Source of the DNA: Diabrotica undecimpunctata
Taxonomy: Eukaryota; Arthropoda; Insecta; Coleoptera; Chrysomelidae
Direction: 5' to 3'
Assembly: GCF_040954645.1 (NCBI RefSeq)
Contig: NC_092804.1
Location: 91,125,862 to 91,189,861 of the forward strand
DNA length: 64,000 bases
Below the pieces are notes generated by a model, which ran no database searches, was not told where the DNA came from, and saw nothing but the letters and a program-made list of their open reading frames with translations. The translations under genes and the position numbers were made by a program. Positions 29,653 to 39,746 of this stretch are shown piece by piece; positions within the stretch are counted from its first letter, which is position 1, and each line of letters begins with the position of its first letter.

Positions 29653-30568
29653 AAGTCAAGTAATTGAAGAGATACATAGACCAGCGAGAAAAAATTATAG
29701 AAGAAGACATGTAATCATAAAAGGGTTAAATGATTTGGTTCAAGCATATTTAGCCGTAATGATTCCTTATGCCAAAGTGAATAAGGGATACCAATATATT
29801 CTTGTTGTTATAAATGCATTTAGCAAATTTGTGTGGGCAGAACCTGTTAAACGAAAAACGGGAATTGAGATAACAAAAGCAATGGAAAAAATTTTGAATC
29901 AAATGAAAACATTTCCAAAAAACCTTCAAACAGATTTGGGAACTGAATTTTACAATTCCAATTTTAACTCTCTTATGAAATCACACAATATTAACCACTA
30001 TAGTACATTTTCCAATCTAAAGGCAAGTATCGCGGAAAGAGTAATAAGAACCATAAAATCAATGTTGTGGAAGCAGTTTAGTTTACAAGGGTCTTATAAA
30101 TGGGTAACCAATCTTTCTGATATTGTAAAAAAATACAATAATACTAAACATTTAACTACAGGTTTCGCACCTAGCCAAGTCAATGAAAAAAATGCTGGGA
30201 ATATAACTGCCTATAATTACCTTAAAACCATTGATCCCAGGAAACATAAATTAAAAGTTGGTGATTACGTCCGAATTTCAAAACATAGGAGTTTGTTTAC
30301 TAAGGGTTATTTGCCCAACTGGACAAATGAGATTTTTAGAATAAGAAAAGTTAAGCAAACCAATCCAGTAACTTATTTGTTGGAAGATTCACGAAAAGAA
30401 GAAATTCAAGGTGCTTTTTACAGTGAAGAATTACAAAAAACCCGGTTTCCTGATATTTATTTAGTGGAGAAGGTGTTGAGGAGGAAAGGCAACAAGGTAT
30501 ATGTAAAATGGATGGGAATGAATAGTTCTCATAATTCTTGGATTAAGAAAAATAATGTAATAAATTAA
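29645..30568 (+). CDS. Retroviral-type integrase with chromodomain, catalytic Asp lost
   Basis: A 307-residue rve-family integrase, the enzyme that joins Polinton ends to host DNA. The region HRPARKNYRRR then VIIKGLNDLVQA leads to the first catalytic position, which is Tyr35 instead of Asp (codon TAT, 29747-29749). Asp97 (QTDLGTEF) and Glu131 (ASIAERVIRT) are kept. An SH3-like region follows (KLKVGDYVRISK) and the C-terminus (about 265-307: YLVEKVLRRK, VKWMGM, HNSWI) is a chromodomain. The frame is intact but the missing Asp predicts loss of activity. Overlaps the stop of paralogue 2 by 8 bases. Confidence 0.92.
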   Translation: MSKSQVIEEIHRPARKNYRRRHVIIKGLNDLVQAYLAVMIPYAKVNKGYQYILVVINAFSKFVWAEPVKRKTGIEITKAMEKILNQMKTFPKNLQTDLGTEFYNSNFNSLMKSHNINHYSTFSNLKASIAERVIRTIKSMLWKQFSLQGSYKWVTNLSDIVKKYNNTKHLTTGFAPSQVNEKNAGNITAYNYLKTIDPRKHKLKVGDYVRISKHRSLFTKGYLPNWTNEIFRIRKVKQTNPVTYLLEDSRKEEIQGAFYSEELQKTRFPDIYLVEKVLRRKGNKVYVKWMGMNSSHNSWIKKNNVIN

Positions 30569-30684
30569 AAGAATGTAATAAATTAAAATATATTTTTTAA
30601 AAATGTTTTTAAATTTTGTTCTATATATTACAAAGTTCCTTATCAAAATTTGTCCTAATATTAGTGAAACAAATAAAAAACTTT

Positions 30685-30864
30685 TTATGATTGTATTTTA
30701 TTTCTATGTCTTATATCTAGTACAGGATTAATAATTTTAGCAGTTTCATCTATCCTACGTCGGAACCTCATTCTGTCAGCAACCATGAATTCCCAGTATC
30801 TGGTTCTGCATGGACAATTGGCTTCAACGTAGTGAATACGAACATTTTCGTTAAATTTGACCAT
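30685..30864 (-). CDS. End-proximal small basic protein, 59 aa
   Basis: Short intact frame (M-V-K-F-N-E-N-V-R-I-H-Y-V-E start; C-P-C-R-T-R-Y-W-E-F core; R-M-R-F-R-R-R-I-D basic segment). Its ATG lies inside the last codons of the 189-aa gene upstream, overlapping by 11 bases. A truncated inverted copy is at 7873-7968 near the left terminus, which supports that it is a real gene. The paired Cys and Arg/aromatic pattern might bind metal or nucleic acid; function unknown. Confidence 0.7.
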   Translation of the reverse strand: MVKFNENVRIHYVEANCPCRTRYWEFMVADRMRFRRRIDETAKIINPVLDIRHRNKIQS

Positions 30865-31420
30865 TGAATAGTCCAGGGTATCTATAGAGTAACTCTAAAG
30901 CTATACCATAAGTCGTCTTATTTATATTCTTAATGGGCTCCATAATCTTAAGCCCGGATTCAATCGGGTTGTTGGAATCCACCCCAAGCTTTAATATTTC
31001 TAAGGAGTTGGTAAATTCTTCCTTCTTTAGGGTTTCTAAATGGTAATTAAGAAGCGGTAGTATTTTCCATATTGATGTTATTGAATTAGCACCCAACATG
31101 ATCTGTGAATCACCTTTGATAATTTTTACAACTAACATGCATGGAAGCTGCATGAATTCTAGCAGAAAATCTCCATCTTTAATTGGTTGTTGGTGATTTC
31201 CCGCCATAAAATTATCGATTACATTTTTATGGGATAAAAATTTGATCCAATCGGTTTGACTGAATAAGACACAATCATGTTTGTATCCACTGATAATAAC
31301 ACTTGGTTCAAAGTTAAATTCGTGGGCTAAACAGATGGACACATATTTGGTATTTGATGGGTTTAAGTAAAATCGACGTTCACTTAAAAACACGTTAGAC
31401 ATCTGCACTTTACCACTCAT
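30851..31420 (-). CDS. End-proximal uncharacterised protein, 189 aa
   Basis: Intact frame beginning MSGKVQMSNVFLSERRFYLN. It contains VSICLAHEFNFEPSVIISG, CVLFSQTDWIKFLSHKNVID and a C-terminal ALELLYRYPGLFNGQI. The family appears, from memory, repeatedly beside the terminal repeats in insect Mavericks, with no known role. TATAAG on the minus strand at 31457-31463 gives a 37-43-base TATA-to-ATG distance. It and the 59-aa gene form a two-gene unit reading inward from the right end. Confidence 0.7.
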   Translation of the reverse strand: MSGKVQMSNVFLSERRFYLNPSNTKYVSICLAHEFNFEPSVIISGYKHDCVLFSQTDWIKFLSHKNVIDNFMAGNHQQPIKDGDFLLEFMQLPCMLVVKIIKGDSQIMLGANSITSIWKILPLLNYHLETLKKEEFTNSLEILKLGVDSNNPIESGLKIMEPIKNINKTTYGIALELLYRYPGLFNGQI

Positions 31421-31456
31421 TGTTAAAAACTAAATAACACACACAATACAAGACTT

Positions 31457-31463
31457 CTTATAC
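31457..31463 (-). promoter_or_regulatory. TATA box for the right-end gene pair
   Basis: TATAAG on the minus strand between the terminal octamer array and the ATG at 31420. Confidence 0.45.
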
Positions 31464-31504
31464 ACCTTTACATGTGTTCACATATCTAGGGTGGGAGGTG
31501 TACG

Positions 31505-31799
31505 CAAATTAGTGAGCACATGCAAAGCTGTATGCAAATTAGCAGCACCTGTGTGCAAATTATGGACAGGTGTATGCAAATTAGGGAGCACATTCAAATT
31601 AGGGACAGCTGTATGCAAATTAGGGAGCACATTCAAATTAGGGCAGGTGTATGCAAATTAGGGAGCACATTCAAATTAGGGACAGGTGTATGCAAATTAG
31701 GGACAGCTGTATGCAAATTAGGGCAGGTGTATGCAAATTAGGGACAGCTGTATGCAGGTGCTTCGTGCTCCTCTGCTCCTACGCTATTTCCTCCCTACT
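31505..31799 (-). repeat. Polinton right terminal inverted repeat with octamer array
   Basis: Inverted counterpart of the left terminus. The array (about 31510-31755) reads TATGCAAATTAGGG with CAGGTG or CAGCTG between units and ACATTCAAATTAGGG modules in alternation; seven exact ATGCAAAT octamers. The last 45 bp mirror 7115-7159. Short frames through the array are artefacts. Confidence 0.9.
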
Positions 31800-31985
31800 G
31801 ACATCGAATACCAGACAGATAATAGACCAAGCGAGGGAACACAATATACCAAAGCTGCTCTGTTTCGTAGATTACACAAAGGTTTTCAATTCGATAAAAT
31901 GGGATCCCCTCTAAAGAGTATAATGGAAAATATGAAAGTACCTAAACACCTAGTTAACGTAATAAGAAATCTGTATAATATGTAG
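31800..31985 (+). pseudogene. LINE reverse transcriptase, continuation right of the Polinton
   Basis: Translation resumes with NTRQIIDQAREHNIP, then LLCFVDYTKVFNSIKWD, the RT motif A region with catalytic Asp. This directly continues the RT fragment ending at 7114. One frameshift follows at about 31915, and after an NLYNM-like position similarity stops at 31985, where a further insertion begins. Confidence 0.85.
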
Positions 31986-33530
31986 CATTTGAAATTTATT
32001 GGAATCCCCTCGTATATGTGTTAATTGAAATCCCCTTATATATGCATTATAATAACGAAGAATTTTTTCAATGTTTCTTAGTTCGTAATCTTTCAATTTA
32101 AAACCCCAATAATCTTTCGTTCTTTTTAGGTCGCCGCCGTTGAGAATAAATTATTTTACTATTTATTTATGTCACAGGCGCAAATTCTTCTATATTTCTT
32201 TGTTCAAACCGCCCGATATTGCGTTTTCAAATTAATTTACGTCTTATTTTCCGTTGTGTTTAGTTTATACCCTAAGTGCTTTGTTTGTTCTAAGTTTTGC
32301 GATCAATTTTTTAAGATAATTTCGTCACTCTCAGTGGAGCCGCTGTTACAGGCAGTGGTTTCGGTGTTAGTCTGAGTTAGTCTTAGTTGAGTTTTAAGTG
32401 CAGTTGATGAGGTTGACAGAGATAACGGAAGAATGAAGACGTTTTAGAGGTCGGTCAAAAAGAAAACCGACAAATATGTTAGAGAAGTGGTATTTTACTC
32501 AAGTAATGTGTTTATAAAGATATCAACATTTCCATTGTCCAGTTTTTAAGAAGCGTTTACATGCTGTGTCCAATGTGCTAGTTTCCACCTCAAACCTCAA
32601 TGTCCTAAGCAGCCGTTTAGGGATATTTTTTTTACAGTTTGAAGATGTAGTTTTTTGTTCCAGTTATTGAAAGTTATACAGTGAAACTCAGGTAACTTTT
32701 TTTTTGTGATCAGATTTTAAAAGTACAGCAGACATTTTTTAAATAAACGTAATAATTACTTTCATAACAAAAACGTAATTGTAATATTTAAAGTAGTAAA
32801 TTTTATGGTTTTTTACTTTTAGCTGTCATTTTATTTGTTCAGTTTTGTTTTAAATTTAATGTTAACATATGACAGCTAGCTTTATTATTTTTGATATTGA
32901 TTTGTTTTGTTTTCTTTAAAAGAAAGGTTAACTTACATGTAAATTTTGTAAGTTTTTGTAGTATCTCCAACTCCTGGAAATTGTAAACAGATGACACATG
33001 TAAGTTTTTTTTGTATTTTCGTATTTTGCAGCTATTGCTATAATATTTTGTATTGTCTTTTTTGAGCATTCTTGTGTTCTCTATGTCTTGTAACTGTTTG
33101 TGGTGACACAAAAATAAATGTTAAATTTTGTTTCTTAACATTTGTTTATTTTTTTAACTATCCTTTTTTTTGAGCTTCCATTTGGAAAAGATATGTTTTT
33201 TATGTTTAATAATTATATCTCCAGTTACAACTACCTGTTGTAATAAGTATAATTAGGTACCTCAAGTGGCGCCCTATATTAAATTTCTTGAGGTGTTTCC
33301 GATTTATTTTCATTCTGTTTGTCCCAAGAGATTTATGACCCTTTATTTCATTTTTCTGGTAGTTACCCCAATCCGACACCCTGTCTTTTACTTATCCACG
33401 ATCCCAGCTCTCCTACCAAAACCTGAGTGCCGTTTGCATATGTTTCGATTATTTTGCTTACCCTATCTCCACCCCCATAGTTTCTATTCCCCAATCTTCT
33501 ACCCCCAAAATCTTATCCTATGGTAGGCAA
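31986..33530. other. Unclassified 1.5 kb insertion in the LINE RT
   Basis: The same LINE RT resumes at about 33530, so this block is inserted. It carries no convincing frame. The left part has TGGAATCCCCTCGTATATG and a similar GAAATCCCCTTATATATG; the right part (33270-33520) is pyrimidine-rich. Clear terminal repeats or a target duplication were not found. Confidence 0.5.
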
Positions 33531-34010
33531 AATATATTGTTACAAATAAAAAAAGCCAAAGATAAAATATATGGAATATATTCAAATGCATTCAAAACAA
33601 AACAAAAAAGAACTAGACAGGGCTGCATATTATCACCATTATTATACAACATATTATATTCTGAATATATAATGAGAAAAGTACTAGACGAATGGGATGG
33701 AGGAATCACTATAGGAGGCAGAAAAATTAGTAACTTCCGATACGCAGGTGGCACACTTACACTAGCAGCGAATGAAGTCGAAATGATTACCATCACCAAA
33801 CGACTAAGCTGAATAAGCGAATAATTAGTAGACAGGTTTGTATACTTGGGCTTCCTGATAACCAACAACGACGACTGCTCCTCAGAAATCAAGTGCAGAC
33901 TAGCAATGGCACAAACCGCAATAGCTAAATTAATTAAAATATGGAAAAACTTAGCAATAACAAGGAATACTAAGCTCAGGTTGGTCAATGTCCTTATTGT
34001 TTTTCTGAGT
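33531..34010 (+). pseudogene. LINE reverse transcriptase, C-terminal half
   Basis: Two frames give RT motifs: RQGCILSPLLYNILYSEYIM, then GGITIGGRKISNFRYAGGT where the catalytic YADD has become YAGG, and later VYLGFLITNNDDCSSEIK and AKLIKIWKN. It continues the RT at 31985. The loss of both catalytic aspartates and the frame breaks show an inactive copy. Confidence 0.85.
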
Positions 34011-34194
34011 TTTAACTTATTTACAATTTTTGTTTGAGATTTTTTATACAGATAAGCATGCTATTTGCAACAAAATTAACCAACTTATATTTGTTCCTCC
34101 TGTTATAAATTATTAGATAGTTGATGCATAAATATGAATGTCAAAATAGAAAAAAAATAATATTATATTCATATTTATAATCAGTTTTACTTAC

Positions 34195-34442
34195 TTCACT
34201 TTTATTGACAGGATTAGGTACACTAAGTTCATGATTAAAATATCCGACAAAACCGCTCCAGTATCCAAAATGAGAATCGAAACCTCTTCTAGTTGGAGTG
34301 ACCTCTTCACAAGCAGCTCCTAAATGCCATTTACCAACTAAATGGGTACTATATCCTAGTTCTTTAAGTCGTTCGGGTATCGTACTGGTATGTAATGGCA
34401 ATGAACGGTTTTCTCCCGCGTCCAGAGGAATTCCTTGAAGAC
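34195..34442 (-). CDS. Arylsulfatase (sulfatase family) internal exon
   Basis: Likely the only host gene part. The exon starts after a T-rich tract and AG acceptor (34444-34443), in phase so that its first two bases complete a Gly codon, and ends at a GTAAGT donor (34194). Translation contains GLQGIPLDAGEN-like start, ERLKELGYSTHLVGKWHLGA, TPTRRGFDSHFGYWSGFVGYF, which are diagnostic of arylsulfatase B-type enzymes that hydrolyse sulfate esters of glycosaminoglycans in lysosomes. The Lys-Trp-His-Leu-Gly segment contains active-site residues. Other exons are not visible in the window, so either introns are large or this is an isolated pseudogene exon. Confidence 0.75.
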
Positions 34443-35500
34443 CTAAAAAAATTTAAGAATTAAAAAAAAAATGAAAATATCCTATTTTTATGTTTATAAC
34501 ATATTTTACTGGTGTACTTATGAAAGTATGGGAAAAGATATAAGCAGGGGAAAGCTGAAGAACCAAAAATGTCAGAACTACAGTTTGGTTTTATGCAATG
34601 CAGATGAAAAGGAAAAATACAAAAGGTTTGTGATAGTTACTGAATAATTTTCTTCTGCTGCAGAAATAAAATGTATGAAGGATATGTAAAAGTAATTCAT
34701 AAGTGATTGGATGTAGAGTGACTATCGGTGAGATATTTTTTGAGTGTAAAGCATTGGACTAGGATTTCACAACATACTACTATTGACTTATTAAATTTCA
34801 AAATCTTATCCGGGCAATACGTTTTACTTACGTAACCGGGCAACTCGGTTCCGTTGGGCCCACCATTTTCCTTGAATGTACTATTCACATTTACCCATAT
34901 ATTTATAATACTCTTTTTTGATTTTTTATTAAAGTTAAATTTAAATTGTCTAGATTAAACAACAAGGTGCTACTATAGTATGCGGACTACCTCGAGGGTG
35001 CGATCTACCTGAAGTATTTGCACAAAATAATGAAATGCAATAAAACTTTTGTAGAAAAAATATTTATTAACAAGCAATAAACATTTGGAGCAAAAAAAAA
35101 GTTAAATATATAAATAAAAACTTTTGTAAATTTACCAGGCCATTTGATTTGAAAAGAGGGGTTGATGTTTACGCATACCCTGGAAAAATTTTACGTTGTT
35201 GTTGCCTTTCAATATTGTGTGAAAACCCTTCTGAGAAAAGATTATGGTAATTAGCTGCTCATGTATAAAGTACCGACAAAAACAATCCTTATAAAATGAA
35301 TAAAACGCAAAAGTCCAGAAAAATATTATTATTTTACTTTTACAAATTAACACTTTGTCATATCAATTTACTATTTTAGTTGGGACTAAGCTACAAGATT
35401 AGCTTCTTCTCAATTAGAGTAGCAAATTGATATGACAAATTAAATTATTATTAAGTATTAGATTAAAAAAAACAAAAAAAAAATAAAAAACCATAGTCAT
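34443..35500. other. AT-rich spacer with piggyBac-like left end and a palindrome
   Basis: No gene. At about 34805-34870 the sequence CTTATCCGGGCAA, a second CCGGGCAACTCGG and GTTGGGCCCACC resembles the TTAACCCTTATTCGGGCAA terminus of the piggyBac element at 40346, in the inverted orientation expected for its other end. At 35356-35437 an 82-base imperfect palindrome (TGTCATATCAATTT with its complement outside, AAGCTA/TAGCTT inside) forms a hairpin. Confidence 0.45.
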
Positions 35501-35857
35501 TTATTTTTCTTTATTGTGAACTGTTTTTATAAATTTAATATATTAACTTTATTTATTATAAAATGTTCTACACTTTACAACACTTTATAAGTTTATTTAC
35601 ACACATTTATATATTAATTTACTCTACATAGAAATACCTTAATATTAATTTATTTACACTTATATAATTTATTTAAAACATTCACATCGGTTACAATTTA
35701 AATAGCCGCGCGAACAATTTATTAATCGACACTTGTTTTCGACTGTCCTTTTAAATCTCAGATCGACCTTTTTATACCTGATTTGTTTATCTAGAAGTTT
35801 CTGCCGGCTTCGATCGGAATGCTGGTGTATTATTCGAAGTTCCTTCCTTGGTCACTA
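35500..35857 (-). other. Probable LTR remnant of Ty3/gypsy copy A2
   Basis: AT-rich sequence following the truncated integrase on the minus strand, containing a TATAAAAAGG box (near 35770) and AATAAA signals downstream, in the order expected for U3-R of a 3' LTR. No second LTR is present for comparison, so limits are uncertain. Confidence 0.4.
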
Positions 35858-38335
35858 TGGATCTCGAAAAGGCACTCCAAATCGGCTGATACATTCTTTG
35901 ATCCACTTATCTGCAATAGTGGCGGCCTTCTGGTCTGAAAGTGCGTAAATCTCGACCCACTTAGTGAAGTAATCCGTTGCTACCAACATGTACTTACCTA
36001 CATTTTCACTTTCTGGAAATGGCCCAACAATGTCCAAAGCTATTCTTTCAAACGGGCTTCCAACATTATATTGTCTCATAGGAACTCTCCTTCTTCGGTA
36101 AGGCCCGTTACTCGGTGCAAAAGTAGTACATTTCTTACACCAGTCCTTTACGTTGTCGTAACTGTTCATCCAATTTAACCGTTCCCGAATTCGCTGAAGG
36201 GTTTTCTTTACACCGAAATGCCCTCCTGATGGGCTATCGTGAAACTGACGAAGTTCTTCGGCTATTCTGCTCTTTGGGATCACCAACTGTCTTCTCTTCT
36301 CTGAATCGTCATCATTTTCCAGGACTCGTTTGAGAAAGCCATCTTCCATAATAAACGAGTCCCACTGAACCAAAACGTCTTAAGTACTGAGCATAGGCTT
36401 GATATTTCTTGCCCAGGTGGTTTCGGTTTTCCTCTTTCCATTTTCGAATTTTCTGTAAAACTAGATCTCTCTCTTGTTCTTTCCTTATTTTAGTAGGCGT
36501 CCAGTCTTCGTTGACCATCGTTGTTCTTAGCACTGCTGCGTCCTTGGATTCCGTTTTATTTCAGTGGGAACACTCTGCTGGGCATGGCCTTCTGGAAAAA
36601 GAATCAGCATTTTTGTGACTCTCAGGCTCGGTGCTCAACCTTGTAATTGTATTCTTGGAGTCATTTGATACATCTGGCTATCTGATCCTCTGGATTCTTA
36701 AACAAAGGTCTCACGATTTCAAGGTCTCAAAGGCATTTTGGCAGTCTGTATCCTAGCGGTAATCTCTTGCTTCCTCCGTAAGTCCAAGAAAACTTCTCAC
36801 TTGATTTTTGTCAGTTGGTTCTGGCCATCCCTTAACGGAATCGATTTTTCCATTATCTACGGCCACTCCTTCTTTACTGACTATATGACCCAGATAATTG
36901 ACTTTACCTTGAAATAGCTGGCACTTCTAGGGGTTTAACATCAATTGGGCAGCTTTAAGTCGATTAAAAACATTTTCTAAATTCTTCAGATGATCTTCAA
37001 ATGTCTCCCGCAAGACGACTGTGTCATCTAGATAAACCAGGCACGATTTTCAAGATAACCATCTCAACACATTTTTCATAAGCCTCTCAAATGTCGCAGG
37101 AGCATTACAGAGCCCAAATGGCATAACGTTGAATTGCCAGAATCCAGATCCTGTGGTGAAGGCTGTCTTCTCTTTATCTACTGGGTACATTTCTACCTGC
37201 CAGTATCCAGACTTCAAATCCAAAGTAGAAAATAATTTACTTCCAGCCAATGTGTCCAATGTATTGTCGATCCGAGGCAGAGGATAACTATCTTTCTTGG
37301 TAACGTTGTTCAGCAAACGGTAATCCACACAGAACCTCGTCGTTCCGTCTTTCTTCTTAACCAGGACTACCGGAGTGACCCATGGGCTCGTAGAAGGTTC
37401 TATCACCCCGTCTTTCTTCATTTTCTGAACAATCGTTCAGCTTTCTCTTTTTTCGCCTGTGGTAATCGTCGAGCTATTTGACGAATTGGCTTAGCATTAC
37501 CAGTATCAATTTTATGCTTAACAACGGTAGTTCTTCCCGTCTTTCCTCCTTTCGGTATTAAAATATCACGATACCGCCGAAGAAATTCCCTTAATTTCCT
37601 TTTCTCCATCTGATTTAGAGACTGTCCAGCAACTGCAACCATTTGGGCGAATTTGTCGTTGGAATTATCAGTTGTCTGACGGATTATGGATGTCACACGG
37701 ACACAAGTTCCTACTTTTGTCTCTTTCTTAATTGTTACTGTGTAGTCATTGACATTGATAAGTCTCACAGGTATTTCTTTAGCCGAAGTCTCCAATTCCT
37801 TTCCAATTATGATTCCTCTGGCAACCTCGTCGTCATGGTTCCAAAGCTCCATCCACAATTCCCTGTAACCTCGTAGGCACGACTGTATCTTCTTTAACGG
37901 CTGCTTGCACAGTGTTGTCATCATGTGGATGAAGAAATACCTCCTCGTTACCAGCTTTGATTACCTTATTCTTAAAATCCAATTGGAAGTCATGCATATT
38001 CATTACGTCGATTCCTAATATAACATCCTCTTCGAGGTCAGCAACTGTAACAGTATGGAGGAACTTTTCTGCTCCAATTCCTAATTGTACCTGGATTTCT
38101 CCATGAATGTTGGCATTTTTGCCTGCAGCGTCCCGAATTCGCAACCTCGTTGGTAACAGTTTCTTACGGCTGTTTATAACTGTCGGGCGTATAATGGTTC
38201 TGGTCGCTCCGGTATCCACCAGCAACGTATGCCTTTTACCATTTATTTCTCCATCTACATATACACTATCTTCACGACATTTCAAAGAAGCTATTAGCAT
38301 GAGAGGGTCTTTGGAAAAGTTCCGGGTCAAAGCTG
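35855..38335 (-). pseudogene. Ty3/gypsy copy A2: protease to integrase, broken
   Basis: Same family as fragment 1-1430, in opposite orientation. On the minus strand: retropepsin with HTLLVDTGATRTIIR (38330-37833), linker and RT start (37924-37418), RT (37421-37050, DYRLLNNV, LDLKSGYWQ), a decayed RT/RNase H part (37050-36540) and integrase (36373-35855) with the HHCC zinc region, ALDIVGPFP-type first Asp and YFTKWVE. The frame shifts at about 35872; the second catalytic Asp region is readable in the other frame before the sequence is truncated. Gag is missing. The element lies between piggyBac end and piggyBac transposase, as if inserted there. Confidence 0.88.
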
Positions 38336-38369
38336 TCGTAACAATTGCAATAGTTACAAACTCTTTTAA

Positions 38370-39746
38370 TTATACAGTGATCGTTACACATATTTCTACT
38401 GCATATTTCACAAATTTGTTTTTGTTTTCAGTCCTTTTTTGTGGGGCACACCTTTTCCTTGTTATAATTGGAGGTTTTTCTAGTTTTTGCTTTTTATTGT
38501 GTGGCTCAAGCATTTTTCAATACAATGTTTTGTTTCCCATTGTAGTTCCCTTGATATTCTTCTCCAAATTTGAGGCAACACTAATTGTTCTGCTGTCGTA
38601 GGAAACAATCTTCGCTTTTTATTTTTATTTTCGTTGCATTTTAGATGTAAATTTGTCCAAGTAATTAATGAGGCTACCCCACCCATGTCTAAAATATTCA
38701 TAAACTGGTTTTTTGTCAACATTATCTGCACAGTAAGCATTGTGATGCATGGTAGACAGGACTGGGACACTCCTTTATTTTTTCGGAACGTAAGAAACAA
38801 GAGATGCTTTTGGAGTGAATTCGAAAATTAAAGATTTCTCTAAACCGTTCTTGTTTGCTAGAAATTCCCGAGGAACAAATTTCTTATTTTTTTTTCACTG
38901 TGCTCACAAGAGATAGTGAATTTGCCAGTAATTTATGTGCAAGAGCAAGATCGGTGAAATAGTTATCGCAAGTCACATTCCTCTTGGAATTAAAATAAGG
39001 CTCAACGAGTTGCTTTACAACTTGAGATGCAAGAACTTTGGCTACTGTATTTCCGTTTTTTCCTGTACCACTCCACCTAAAGGGTAATACGTTTCCGAGT
39101 CACAGGCCCACCATATTTTTATGCCATACTTATCTGGCTTTGAAGGCATATACTGCTTGAAAGGACACCTACCTCGATAAGGAACAAGTTGCTTATCTAC
39201 CGTTATGTTTTTCCTGGTAAATAGTATTTCTAAAAGTTTTGGTTGACCTGATTCCACACATCGCGTATTGCTGCTAATTTGTCGTTCCTTCTTCGTTCAG
39301 ACCTCGTGTCCTTATCGTTAAATCGAACAAACGCCATGGTAGCTTTAAATAAAGTAGGTCCATAAAACTTACTCCAAAGTATATCTACATTATAAATGCT
39401 GGCACTCTAGCATATAGCTATGTAGAGTCGCAATATTTTCAGTTCTCTATCCCCAGGACTTTTTTGGCTTTTTTATGTCTTGTCGGTTGTAATTGACTCT
39501 TCCAGTTAACTCCATTCTTAGTTTCAAAAAACACTCTGAAATCTGGGAATTTCTAGCTACACATTCTTCTTCATTATCACTCAATACTACTTCCTGATCA
39601 TACTCTTCACTTGCTTCCGAAATATGATCTTTAATTTTAAAGTCACTTTCAATTCTAGCTACTTCAGAAGATTCTTCATCATCGGAATACCATAAAATAT
39701 CAGCAATATCTTGCAGTTCTGCAGCTCATAATGGTTTTCGGGACAT
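38370..39746 (-). pseudogene. piggyBac-like transposase, broken
   Basis: Minus-strand DDE transposase of the piggyBac family. It begins at an ATG (39746-39744) with an acidic N-terminus and a stop at the sixth codon; the core has ITVDKQLVPYRGRCPFKQYM with the first catalytic Asp, KPDKYGIKIWWACDS, then a T-C-D-N-Y-F-T-D second Asp segment around 38970. Near 38720 a deletion removes the third Asp region (KGGVD-type). A cysteine-containing tail ends at 38370-38372. At least two frameshifts. Transposases of this kind cut and paste at TTAA. Confidence 0.85.

Larger units (their letters stand above)
7115..31799. mobile_element. Polinton/Maverick (adintovirus-type) element, about 24.7 kb
   Basis: The two ends are inverted repeats: about 45 bp starting AGTAGGGAGGAAATAGCG at 7115 is repeated as the complement ending at 31799 with one mismatch, followed on both sides by an array of octamer/E-box repeats. 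Between them lie DNA polymerase B, retroviral-type integrase with chromodomain, double-jelly-roll MCP, penton, adenain-like protease, PLA2/pX protein and packaging ATPase. This set defines Polintons/adintoviruses. The usual size is 15-20 kb; the excess is explained by a nested element in the left third. Both flanks are one LINE RT gene. No 6-bp target duplication is visible (aaaagt on the left, gacatc on the right). The copy is inactive. Confidence 0.93.

Noticed and set aside
7115..31799. Two separate nested Polintons, because octamer motifs occur internally at 23.6 kb
   Set aside because: Only one copy of each core gene is present and the internal motif island lacks the 45-bp outer end sequence.
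34697..34888. Second arylsulfatase exon
   Set aside because: A GTAAGT-like site is present but translation does not match sulfatase; the sequence fits a piggyBac-like terminus better.
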